From assembly GCA_006503535.1 (NCBI GenBank), contig QYRS01000001.1, positions 1,302,001 to 1,366,000 of the forward strand: a stretch of 64,000 bases of DNA, read 5' to 3'. This DNA is from Arthrinium phaeospermum. Taxonomy: Eukaryota; Ascomycota; Sordariomycetes; Amphisphaeriales; Apiosporaceae. Position numbers and translations under genes: made by a program. The first letter of the stretch is position 1; the number at the start of each line of letters is the position of its first letter. The notes beneath the pieces were generated by a model, which did no database searches, had not been told where the DNA came from, and was given only the letters and a program-made list of their open reading frames with translations. This document shows, in pieces, positions 22,832 through 35,100 of this stretch.

Positions 22832-23744
22832 ATGGCAGGCGCCGCTTCCGACGAGAAGGATCGCTTTGAGGCACAGGCAATTGCCGCCATTGAAGCCAAC
22901 GATCTCCCCTCCCTTCAAGCCATGTTGTCTCAGCGTTTAGCCGAGAATCCCCAGGCCATCCGCCCGGGCGACCTGGGGGATGCACTCAACAAAGCCATGG
23001 AGCTGTCGCGGTACGACATGGCCGACGAGCTCTTCAAGCGCGGCGCCACGTGGAACTACGGGACCATAGCCGACGTCCTGGAGGGCGCGCGCGAGGACAA
23101 CGACTGGAACACCAAAGCCATCGACGTCGCCTTGGCCAATGGGTGGGACATCAACGAGCACTACGAACATGTCGGGGGCGCCCTCGTGTAAGTTTCCCCA
23201 AAGGAATCGGTCAGCTAAACACGCAGCCAAGTGTCTAACTTGGTTGAATAGGTACACCATCAGTAGTGCAGACAACGGTGGCGGCGACACGGCCGCCCTC
23301 AAAGTCGCCGCACATCTCCTGTCCAAGGGCGCCGACGCCAACGAGGGCGAGCAGACGGGCCAGAACCCGCTCGAGCTGGCCTGCGGCGTGGCCGACAAGG
23401 ACCTGGTGGCCCTGCTGCTGGCGCACGGCGCGACGGTGCAGAAGGCCCCCAAGGCGCTCCTCGAGGCCGCCGGCACAGGCAGCGTCGAGATCATGCAGTT
23501 GCTGCTGGACCACGGCGCCGACGTGAATGCACACCCCTACGACAAGTACACGCTGCCCATGTACGTCAACGACGAGGGCTGGGGCTCGGCGCTGCATTGT
23601 GCGGTCAAGGATGGCCACGTGGAGGCGGTCAAGTTCCTTCTTGAGAGGGGCGCGGAGAGGGATTACAGAAACAAGGTCGGAGTGACTCCGCTGGAACTCG
23701 CGAGGAAACTGGGACATGAAGAGATTGTACCGTTGTTGGAATAA
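22832..23744 (+). CDS. Ankyrin-repeat protein
   Basis: Two exons, 22832-23187 and 23252-23744; 282 aa. The N-terminal part (EANDLPSLQAMLSQRL, MADELFKRGATW) already has helix-turn-helix ankyrin character. Clear repeats follow: NPLELACGVADKDLVALLLAHGA, ALLEAAGTGSVEIMQLLLDHGA, SALHCAVKDGHVEAVKFLLERGA and TPLELARKLGHEEIVPLLE. It has no signal peptide, membrane segment or second domain, so it is a cytosolic or nuclear protein-binding scaffold. Partner and role are unknown. It lies between one secreted-protein paralogue and the 3' end of the NRPS. It is distinct from the bZIP-ankyrin regulator on the other side of the NRPS. Confidence 0.88.
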
Positions 23745-24367
23745 GTTAGTAAATAAGATTAATTGATGACCCTGTTTGATCTCTACATTTGACTGTGTGC
23801 TATGCATCGATCCCATCCGAGTAAATGGTCGCCGTCTACCCTTTAAACTTAGCTTGATACGGACACCTCATAAACCTGGCGTTCCCCTGCCCTGACTTGG
23901 AGGTCAGCAAGAAGCAAACTTTATTGAATCCAAGAAGACAATGGCCTAGAACATCTTGCCACTGATGAAAGATGAGGGTCATACGTCACGGTGTCCGGTG
24001 ATATCACCATAAGAGTCTGTATTCGAGGGCAATGAAAGGCTACTAGAGTAATGTATGGGTATTCCAGATGTACTGTCACGGCGCCGCAACCATTGTTCTT
24101 ACCAACTAAGCCAGCCTGTCCCGAACCCTGCTGCACAGGCGGAAGGATGACGTGCGATCAATAGCCCTAACAAACAAGGGTAATGGTGCATAGCATGGGC
24201 TACGAAGGAGGACAAAGAAAAGACTGAGACACGCGGTGATGATGCTTAATGTTTTAATGAGAAAAAGTAAAATATATCTAAAGTATATAGCGACTGTGTC
24301 AAAACAAAACATAACCTGACTCCATAACTCCTTGACTCCTAACCCTAATGACAAAGAAAAGCTCCTC
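23745..24367. other. Convergent 3' intergenic region with repeat copy
   Basis: Between the stops of the ankyrin gene (plus) and the NRPS (minus). It carries the second copy of the tRNA-like repeat (24073-24152). Nothing else is recognised. Confidence 0.5.
24073..24152 (-). repeat. Dispersed 80-bp repeat with tRNA A-box-like core, copy 2
   Basis: Ungapped match to 16734-16813. The minus strand reads TGGCTTAGTTGGTAAGAAC, closer still to a tRNA D-arm. It ends in the same block (gcggcgccgtgacag on the minus strand). No intact cloverleaf or B-box is seen. Confidence 0.5.
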
Positions 24368-26150
24368 TCAAGCCGACGCCATCCCCACCCGCCTCATCAA
24401 CATCCAAACCCGCAACCCAGCAGAAGAAGCCGGAACCGAAGCGTAAGAAGCCGCCACCGACGACCCGATGTTGTTGTTGTCGCTGCCGTAGTAGTGGCAG
24501 CCCACCAGCTCCGCGGCGCACCGCTCAAAGGCCCGCTTGATCCGCGCCGCCCGCGCGTCGCTGACGGCGTCGGTCCAGTAGACGAACTGGGCCTTGATCT
24601 GCACGTTGGCGTTGGCTTTGGCCTCCTCGTCGCTCTTGCCGAGGACTTGTTGCTGGTGCTGTTGGTGGTTGCCGCGGGCCGTCATGATTTGGACGCCGAC
24701 GCTGATGTCGTAGTCGTTGGGGTCTTGGTAGGCCAGGGGCTGGAGGGCGAGGTTGTTGTTGCTGGTGCTTTCTTCCTTGAGTGGTGGGAGGTTGGCGGCC
24801 CGGGGCTTGGGGCTTGGGGTTTGGGTTTGGCCGATGACGGCTCGGCCGTGGGGCTGGGCTCGCTTCTTGCCGCTGTTTGCTGTTGTCTTGGCCGAGGTCT
24901 TCTTGTTGTCTTCGGCGGGGATGTGTCCGCTTTCCATATCCACGTACTGCAGACTCATGACCGAGTTGCACAGTCCGTTGGGCAATCCTCCTTCCCACGT
25001 CTCTCCGTTCTCCTCCATGATATCCTTCACTGCCGGCCCGAGCCCAAATTGCTGGGGCAGGCTGTCCAAATACTCCCCCTGTCTCTTCTTGAGCAAATCG
25101 CCTACTCGCAGACTCGTGTCAAAGTCGGAGCGGCACAATAACATGTTCGTCAGTGGGCCAACCATATCCTCCGCTCCTGGGAACGCGTCCCGGTTCGCCG
25201 TCATGTAACCGAAGAAGGGCGACAAGGGAGTCTTAGTAGCTGTCGCCGTCGAGGCGCCTCCCCGTCTGCCAGCCGAGGCCGCAGATCGAGCAGTAGATTG
25301 CAAGACCAGGCCCCAAACGGTCTGGAAGAAGGTCGCCATCGTAACGCCCTGCTGGCGGGTGAAAGATGGGAGAATGGCGACCAAAGCGCGGTCCAGAGAA
25401 ATCTCAAGCGACTTGCGCATGGGCTTGCGATCGCTCAAGTCTCGACCAAGTCTAGGAATGGTGTTGGTGAACGTGCCGTTCCTCTGGGTCATCATCATGT
25501 CGCGCCAGTACTTAACGGCCTCGTCCGTCTTCAGCTTCTCCGACCATGCGACGTAGTCGCCAAACTCGGCTGCGTGCGAGATCGACTTGAGCTGCTGGCC
25601 GCGGTAGGCAAGGTCCAAGTCGCGGAAGAGGATGCCTGTCGAGATGCCATCGTTGAGTGCGTGGCTGATCTCCAGCTTGCAGGCCACCATCGAGCGACCC
25701 GCCTTGGAGGTGGTGAAAAGAGTAAATTGCTGGTCTGGGCGCACTGATTGTTCTTGCCCAGCGCCGTAGTGGACCGACTTGTAGCCCTTGACGCGCGTCA
25801 CGAGCTCGTCCTCGTCGGCGCAGGTAATGACAGGCACCTCGGCGTCGTATTTGGCGAGGACGACCTGCAAGTAGCTGTGGATATCACCGGGCACCGCCAG
25901 GAAAGCCGCGCGGAGAATGGAGTGATGGTCCACTACCTTCTGCCAAGCGGCTCTCAGCTGTTCCATGTCGACCTTGCCCTTGATGTAGTGAGAAATCCCG
26001 ACCTCGTAGAGACCCTCTCGCCCCCCTCGGCTGTTGCGCTGCTGGTCTTGCGCGGCCAACATGTGCTGCTGCATGGCCGTGCAGGGATACATGTCGCGCA
26101 CGTTGTCCATGGGGATCGAGGACGCGGCGAGCAGCCGCTCAACCGCGCCC
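24368..26150 (-). other. NRPS terminal condensation (cyclisation) domain
   Basis: It begins with the usual RDMYPCTAMQQHML and has SHALNDGIS in place of HHxxxDG, the form typical of fungal C(T) cyclisation domains. It carries two unusual low-complexity insertions: Ser/Ala/Gly/Thr-rich at about 25215-25290, and Lys/Pro/Ser/Asn-rich at about 24690-24910. The protein ends shortly after a last helix. No thioesterase follows, fitting release by cyclisation. Confidence 0.8.
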
Positions 26151-29100
26151 AACATGTCGTTATCCAGCTGGCGGCGCAGCAACGGGAAATCGCTGATGGT
26201 GGGAGCCTGGGGGCCCATGGTCTCGAGCGCCTCGGCCCCCTGGACCAGCATGTCGCGGACGGTGGCGACCCACCGGCCGATGCGGTCCTGGTGCCGCATG
26301 TGCTTGTTGTAGTTGATGCTGACGCGGGTCTGGCCGTGGCTGACGGCCGCGGTGATGTCGAACAGGGCGAAGCGCTCGACGGCGCCGTCGATGCGGCAGA
26401 CTTGGTCGTCGTGGACGGGGGTGAACAGGGCGTCTTCCGTCTCCAGCTGCTGGTACTTGCCGGCGTAGTTGAACAGGAGCTCAATCGGGCCGGGATTGTT
26501 TCCGAATCGCTCGCGGCCCTCGCGGGTGAGGAAGCGGGAGGTGAAGTAGGGCATGCCGTTGCTGGGCATGTTGCGGCGGATGTCCTTGGTGGACCGCACG
26601 TTTTCCGTCAAGTCGCTGGAAGGCGAGGTGAGATAGATGGGGCTCATGGTGGTGAACCATCCCACAGTTCCGTTCGGGTCAACGGCATCGTCCCAGGTTT
26701 CGCGTCCGTGGCCCTCGGAGTAGATGGCCGGCATGGACCGATCCGCAAAGACGGACCGGAAGGCGGTCATCAGGGCAGCCAAGATGATGTCGACAGGCTC
26801 TGTGTTGAGGGCTTGGTTGGAAGAGCCAAAGAGACTCGACGTGGTGGCCTCGTCGAGAACGAATTCGTTCTCGATCATGGTGCCAAATGTGTTGGGCTGC
26901 CCCGCCATGCCCCAATAGGTCAGGTCTGCTGCAGGGACGGCAGCGTCGTAAGGCAAAACCTCGTCGAGGTTCAAGGACGAGGCGTATTGCTCCTGCATCT
27001 GCAGCCACGTTGGGAATGAAAGGGGCGACTCGGTCGTGGAGAGTTTACCGGCGACCAAGAGCTCTTGGAGGTCGTTCAAGATGATGCGCCAAGAGACGAG
27101 GTCGACGACCAGATGGTGCGCGCCGAGGAACAGGAATTGCTCCTTTTGCGGACCGGCACCCTCGAAGAGATGGGCGGCGAACACGGGCCCGTTGTCAATC
27201 TCAAAGTAGCCGTGGTCCTTGTTCATGAGGATCTGCTTGACTTCCTGGAAGTCTTGGACTTCATCGATGTTGAGGCCGAACGAGTCAGAAAGGCCCCCGT
27301 TGCTAATTCTCTGGGACCAAGTCCCATTCGCTGTCTTGCTGAATCGAGCCCGCAGCATGGCATGGCGGGTCACGAGAGTCTCGAGAGCAGATCTCAAGGT
27401 GTCAACATCCACCTTCTGATTGACCTGGAAGAGGAAGCTCTGGTCGAAGGAGTGCAAAGCCGACGAATCCTCCGCCATGGTGTCGAAGAAAAGGCTCTGG
27501 ATGGGAGAGAGGCCAAACGCGACGCTGTCATCCTCGCCCGTCTGTTGCTTCTGGGCGACCGAGGAGCTGATCTTGGCGGCCCCGGTGAACTTGGCCGCGG
27601 CGGCGAGAACCTCGAGGTTCTTGGACTTGAGGATGTCCTGCACCGTCAGCTCCAGGCCCTGGGCGCGGGCCTTGGTGCGCAGCTGCATGGCGGTGATGGA
27701 GTCACCCCCCAGGCTGAGGAAGGACCGTCCGAGACGGGCACCGGATATGTTCAACACCTTGCAGACCACGGCCTGGATGATGGCCTCCTGGGGTGTCGTA
27801 GCCTGTTTCTCGGGGACCTCGTCGGTAGAGGCGCCGCCCATGATGAGGGCCTCGTACGCTTGCTGGTCCATGGCTTCGAACCATTCGCCGACCTTCTTCC
27901 GGTCAATCTTGCCGTTGCCGTTCAGCGGGATGGCCTTGACTCCGACCCAGACGGATGGGACCATGTAGGCGGGGAGACTGCTTTCCAAGTCCTGTCGGAT
28001 CCCCGCCGTATCTACTTCGTTCATGGCGGCGTTGCTTAGCGGCACAAGACCCTCCGTGGCGTCGGTGCCGGTAGAAGGCAGAGCCAAGTCGTGGAAGCTT
28101 ATGGCAGCCACCAACTTGTCCTTGAGGGGCCCTGCGCGCGGGATGCGAGCGACGGCGTGGCGCACCGTGGGATGAGCCAGGATCTGGTGCTCGACCTCGC
28201 CGAGCTCCAGACGCTGGCCATGCAGCTTGACCTGGTTGTCTTTCCGGCCGACGTAGCGCAGGAATCCGTCCTCGTCGTATTGCGCCAGGTCGCCGGTCTT
28301 GTACATCCGGCGTGGCGTGCTGCTGGTGCTGCTGCTGTTAGAAACTGCCCATTGAGGATCCTCGATAAATGCAGCCGCCGTCTTGGCTTCGTCGTCCAAG
28401 TAGCCCCGCGACACGGTCGGGCCTTCGACGACGATCTCGCCGACGCATCCGAGAGGCGTGATTCTGTTGTGGTCCGCGGGATCGCAAAGCCAGAGCTTGC
28501 ATCCCAACGGCCTCCCCAGCCGAGCCGGATCGCTCTCGAGCGTAGCCGGCGGGTTGGCCGATGCGTAGATAGTAGTCTCAGCGGGGCCCCAAACGAGCAG
28601 CAAATTGACCTTCTCGGACCAAGTCTCGATGTTCTCCCGGGTAGGCGCCTCCCCGCCCAAGACCAAAGTCTTAAGCGAGGGCACCGACTCGGGCGTCAGC
28701 ATCTGCGCCACCGTCGGCGTCGCAAACATCCAATCCGCCCGGTACTTAGCAATCGCGCCCGCCAGGTCCTCGATCCGCTCCGCCTCGGACGGGACGCAGA
28801 TAGTGCCGCCGCGCTGCAGCGTGGTGAAGAGGTCGGCGCAGCTGATGTCGAACGTGTAGGCCCCGAACTGGAAGACGCGGACGCCGGCCCCGATGCCGAA
28901 CGCGGCGCCGTGCGCGCGGCTGCTGGTGCAGAGCTGGCGGTGCTCGACGACGATGCCCTTGGGCCGCCCCGTGCTGCCGGACGTGAAGAGGACGTAGGCC
29001 GTGTTGTGGGGCATCACCTTGGGCAGCAGGACCGAGGAGTGCCGCTTCATCTTCTGGGCCAGCTCGCGGAGGCGTTGGTCGCCGATGACCAGGAGGTCCA

Positions 29101-32100
29101 CGTGGTCGCGCACCTCGTCCACGTCCAGTTCGCGCGCCTGGGTGGGGGAGGCGATGACGAAGCGCGCCTTGGTGGTCTGCAGGACCTCCATCTTGCGGGC
29201 CAGGGGGTGGGAAATGCCCAGCTGCGTGACGGCGCCGCCGGCCTTGAGCACGCCCAAGGCCGCCACGATGGCCCACTTCGACTTTTCGAAGCAGACGGGC
29301 ACAATGTCTTCGGGCTTGACGTCCCAGGATGACACCAGGATCCGGGCCACGACGGTGGAGACGGCGTCGAGCTGCTCGTAGGTGAGCTCGCCGTCCCAGC
29401 CTGAGATGGCTACCGCCTGCGGCTGTGCGCGTACTTGCTCGGCGAATACGTCCTGGACGGTGCGGTCCACGATGTCCAACTGATCGCGTTCGTTCCAGGC
29501 CTGCATGATGGCCATGTCGGCCGAGTTGGCCATGTCAATGTCGTCCAGGACGCGAGTGTCCGAGGTGCAGAGCTGGGCGGTGATTTGCTCGAAGTGGCCG
29601 CACATCCTCTCCACCTGCCAGGCGGACAAGATGCTGTTGTCGAAGCGGACTTCAAGCTTGACGGTATCGTCCGTCTGCAGAATGCACTCCATGATGACGG
29701 CGTACGAGTCGAAGAAGCCCTTGAGCAACTGCTTGTCTTCGATCTCTACCAGGAAATCGCTGTTCTTGCTCTGTTCAGGTTCGTCGTCTTGCTGGGAGAA
29801 GATCTCGAAGAGGTTGTTGAATTGCAGAGAAGCCCGCACTTCGGGTCCCAGCTTCCGCAGCGCCTGGAGTCCGACGTGCTGGAAGGGGATCATCGCGGCC
29901 GACGACTCCTGCATGCGGTTCAGGTACTGAGCCACCGTCTGTTTGCCGTCGAGCTTGATGCGCATGGGTACAGTGGTCATGGTAGGCCCCATGAAGTCCT
30001 CGGCTCCCTCAACGGAGCTGTTGCGGCCGGATAGCGTCTCGCCGAAGACGATATCGTCGCTTTCCATGTATCGTGTGGTGAGAAGGGCCCACGCCGATCG
30101 CAGCAGCGTGGACTTCATGATGCCGGACTGGCGATCGTGCGACATACGGAAGGAGAAAACGAACTCGGAGTCCGGTTGGGCTTGGTAGGTGGAGAAGGGA
30201 AGACGGGGGAAGCTGGCCGGTGCCCCTTCGCTCAGCTCCTGGCGCCAGAACTGATCCGACTTGGCGGCATCGACATCGGCGAGATGGCGAATGAACCGGT
30301 TGAAGCCCGGGAAAGCTGCGGGCACGGTCTCACCCACGCAGAGACTCTGAACGATCTGGAGCAGCTTGGCGGCGCTGACGCCATCGTACAGGGCATGGTG
30401 AATGGACCACACGAACCTGCGGGACCGGGGCGCCAGAGCATAGGCGGAAAGCGGCTGGCCGTACTCGACGGCGCGGGAGCGGAAATGGTCGGGCTGGGCC
30501 AGGTAGGTCTTGACCGAGCTGCGGACCTCGTCCCACTCGATGGCCTGTTCCTTCAGCACGACCTGGAGAGAGGACGCGGGCCCTGAGGCCGCGTCCGGGC
30601 CCGGGATGATGCGGGTGCGGAGAATGGGGAACATCTCCACGGCGCGGGCCCATGCGGCCTTGAATTGGCTCATGTCGATGGTGTCAGGGACGCTGAAGAC
30701 GCGGGTTGCCACGTAGGCGCCCGGTGTGTAGGCCGAGATGGCCATGAGACCTTCCTGGAGGGGTGTGCAGGGATAGACATCCTCGATACTCTCCTGGGCG
30801 ACATTGCACTCTCTGGCGGCGTGCTGCAACACGACTTCCTTGTCATCGTCCGCACCGACCAGGGCCAGCGGTTGAATCTCCTGTTCTTTTTCGTTGGTAA
30901 CACTGTTCTCCAGCGCCGTTTCGGCCTCCTGCGCCTCCAACAGCTCAGCCATGTGCTTGAGGCGCGGCTGACGGAAGATGTCGGTAACGGTGAGAGCCCT
31001 GCCCAGCGTCCGACGAGCCGCCGTGGCGAGGCTGATGGCGCGGACCGAGTCGCCGCCCTTCTGGAGGAAGTGGTCGTTGGCACGGATGGACTCGGGCGCA
31101 ATGCCGAGGACCTGCGCCCAGAGCGCCTGTAGTTGCCGCTCCGATGCCGTGGAGCAGACTTCGCCGTCGGTCGGCTCGCCGGAGTCGTCCGCGATGCGGT
31201 ACTGCTGGAGTTGGTCCTGGGTAAGCTGTTCGCCCAGCGACCGAAGAGTCTTGCGGTCTTTCTTGCCGGTCTGGGTTACGAGCATCTTGCGCAGCGGGAT
31301 GAAAAGCGAGGGGACCATGTAGTCAGGCACCTCGCTCTCGAGCTTCTCGCACAGCTGGGAGACTTGACGTCGGCCGTCTGCGTCCAAGGACTGTAGCGTC
31401 GCTTCGGTCGTCGCCGTGCCACTGGCCTGGAGGCAGACAAACGCGGCCAACACGGGCCTGTCGGGGTTACCACCTTCGAAAATCCTCTCCACCGCGACGG
31501 CGTCGGCAGGCAGGCCACTGCGCACAATGTTATGCTCGACCTCGCCGCATTCGATTCTGCGACCGTGGATCTTGACCTGCGAGTCGCTGCGGCCGACGTA
31601 GAGCAAGCTGCCATCGGCCGAGTATCGCACCAAATCACCCGTCTTGTACATGCGCATGCCGGCGGGCAGGCCAAGCTGCCTAGCGAACCCCGGATCCCGG
31701 ATGAATGCCTCGGCCGTCAGGTCGGGCCTGTTCAGGTACCCCCTCGCCACAATGGGACCCTCCACACAGAGCTCGCCGATGCAGCCGATGGGAACCAGGC
31801 GATCGTGGTCGTCCTTGTCCGTGATCCAGGTCCGGCATCCCAAGCCAAACCCGATGTTCTGGGACGAGGTCTCGGGCGTGAGGTTGCCCAGCGTGGTCAA
31901 GACGCTGCACTCAGCCGGCCCGTACGAGCTGATCAACCGGACCCGACTACTCCAGCGCGCATGCAAATCCGGCCGGATCGCCTCGCCGCCCAGCGAGAGC
32001 ACCTTGAGCCCGGGCACCTCGTCCGGGTGCAGCGCGACCGCGGCCGTGGGCACCATGGTGGCCCAGTTGACCTTGTACTTGTTGACGGCGGCGGCCAGGT

Positions 32101-35100
32101 TGTCGAGGCGCTCGGCCTCGGACGGGATGCACACGCAGGCGCCGCGCATGAGGGCGTTGAAGCAGTCGAAGTTGGAGATGTCGAACCAGTGCGCGGCGAA
32201 CTGCAGCATCCGCGACGAGGGGCCGATGCCGAGCTGCGGGCTCTGGAACTGCTCCATGCTGGCGAACTGGGCGTGCTCGATTACGACGCCTTTGGGCTTG
32301 CCGGTCGAGCCGGAGGTGAAGACGGTCATGGCCGTGTTTTTCGGGCCGACCGCGGAAGTGACAGGAGAGGCGGCTGGGAGGCGCCCGACGAAGTCCTGCT
32401 CGAGGACGATGAGGTTGGCGGTGGTGAAGGCGGCGAAGAGGCTGGCGTATTCGGGAGAACAGACGATGGTCGTCGCCTCGAGCTCGTCCAAGACATGCTG
32501 CAACATGGAAGCAGGGTAGGCCGGGTTGAGGTTGGCGTAGGCTCCACCTGCCTTGAGGACGGAGAGCATGGCGACGACGTGCCACTTGGACTTTTCAATG
32601 CAGATGGCGACCTTGGCCTCGGCGCAGACGCCCAGGCCCTGGAGATGAGCGGCCAGCCGGTCGCTCGTCTGCACGAGCTCGTCGTAGCTGAAGTCTCCAT
32701 CCCAAGCGCACACAGCCGGGGCTTGCGGTGTCTCCTTAGCCCGCGAGTCGACGACCTGGTGGATGCATCTTTCACTGGATTCGGGGAGAGCACCGTTCCA
32801 GCCCATGATCTCACCCATGTCCTCCTCGCCGGGCAGGACGGGCTTGACCAGCTGCGTCACCGGCGCATGCCCTCTGCCGCAGAGCTGTTCGAGAGCAAAG
32901 GAATACTGCTTCACGATGCGCTGAGCCTGTTCCCGGGAAATCATGGAAAGATCGTGTCGGGCCTCCACAGTGATGCATCCAGAATCGTCCGTCTCGCAGA
33001 TCATGACCAAGGGGTAACTGTCGAACTTGCCGAGAGCGAGGGGTACGACTTCCATACCCTGGAAGTCCTCCTCGGCATCGACCGACGAGGTGGGCGCTTG
33101 GATCACGAGCAAGCTGCCGATGCTATCGACGGCCGCCCGAGTGGAGTCGCTGATTCTCCGGATCCCTTGCAGGCCCGTCTGCTCGAACGGCATCATCTCG
33201 GTCGCATGGTCCTGGACCTGCTCCAGGTACTGCTGCACCGTCGATCCGGCCGACACGAGGCCCTGGAAGCTGGCTCGGACGGGCACGGTAGCCAAGGTCG
33301 GACCGTTCATGGCAGTGATGCCCTCCACCGGTACTGTGCGGCCCGACAGGCTCGCAGCGAAAACCACGTCGTCGCTGTCGCTGTACCGACAAAGGGTGAC
33401 AGCCCAAGCCGCCCGCAGCATCGTGGGCGCGGTAATGGTGCCGCGACCGGCGACCTTGGTGCTCAGGGCACTCTTGACCACGCCGTGGCTCGTCGGCTTG
33501 TAATCAACCGGCACTGACGGGTAGCCGATGGGAGTCTCCTTGGTCGCCGGGAATTGCGACTCCCAAAACGCGTCGTGTGCCTCGCGGCTGGTCTGGCCCA
33601 GATGGCGAATGAGCTGCTTGTAGGGAATGGATTGGGGAACGCGGCGCCCAGTCAGGACGCCCTGGATTTGCGCCACCGTGATGGCGGCGCTCCAGGCATC
33701 GTACACGGCGTGGTGAGCCGACCAGACAAAGAACCGGGCTCCCGCATTCTGGACAAAGGCCAGGCGGATGAGACGGGATCCGTAGGTGGCGGGCGTCTCG
33801 AGGTCCTTTGCGAGGTAGTCTTCGAGCTTCTCGTCTGTCTCCAGCCACTCGATTTCCTGGTCCACCACAGCCTGCAGAGTGCCCGCTTCGTTGGTGTTGA
33901 CGATGCGAGTTCGGAGAATGGGCTCGGACGCAGCGACTTCTCTCCAGGCCGATTGGAACGTGGTCTTGGTGAAGTCAGCATCAGTGAGACGGAACACCTT
34001 CTGGGCCATGTAAGTTCCGCCGCCAAGTCGTGCTGACAGGCCCATCAGGGCCTCTTGGAGCGGGGTGCAGGGGTACAGATCCACAATACTAGAGGGCTCA
34101 ACGCCACATTGCTCAGCAGCCTCGACGCGGATTTGATCGGCAGAGGCTGCAGACGGCAACAAATCGAACGGCTTGTCCTCCACGACAGCAGAATCGTCAT
34201 GGCTGCCCTTTTGCTCCATGGTAAGCGCCATGTCAGACAACCGAGGCGACTTGAAAATAACCGGCACGCTGAGCGCAAACCCCCGTTCGCGCGCCGCCGC
34301 GACGAGCTTGATGGCGCCCACCGAGTCGCCGCCCAGCCGGAAGAAGTCGTCGTTGGCGCCGATGGTCTCCGGCGCCTTGGAGAGGACGCCGCTCCAGAGC
34401 TTCTGGAGCAGGATCTCCATCTCCGTCTCCGGCGTCTTCTTCACCGTGTCGATGAGCGAGTACTGCGCCGTCTGCGCCTCGGAGAGGCCCTCGATGGCCG
34501 CCTGCATCCGTCGCCGGTCGAGCTTGCCGTTGGGCGTCCGCGGGACGAAGGCGATGGGCACGTACATGGCCGGCAGCATGTACTGCGGCAGCCGGCTGGC
34601 CAGCTTTTCTTGGAGCTCGATGTGGCCGAGGAGCATCTCGTCGCTGGCCGGGACCAACAACGGCGAATCAGTCCCCGTCGAAGAGTCAGAAGGGTACTGA
34701 AGAAAGGCGACCAGTGTCAAGCCGCGGCTCTTGTTGGTCTGCTCCAGCGCCATGGCGTCGACGACGACCTTGACCTGGCTGTCGGCCAAGCAGGACTGGA
34801 TCTGGTAGCTGATCTCGTCGAGCTCGACGCGCCGGCCGTTGATCTTGACCTGCGTGTCCTTGCGGCCGATGATGCTCATGCTGCCATCGCTGTTCCAGCG
34901 GCAGATATCGCCCGACTTGTAGAACCTTCGGGTCTCGCCGGGGGTCATGGCCAGCGCCCACTTGGGGTTATAGACGAAGCTCTCGGCCGTCTTCTGGGCG
35001 TTGCCCAGATAGCACCGCGCCAGCTGCGGCCCCTCGATGAGGACCTCGCCGGCGGCCCCGAGGGGCAGCAGTTTGTCATGGTCGCCGGCGTCGACGATCC

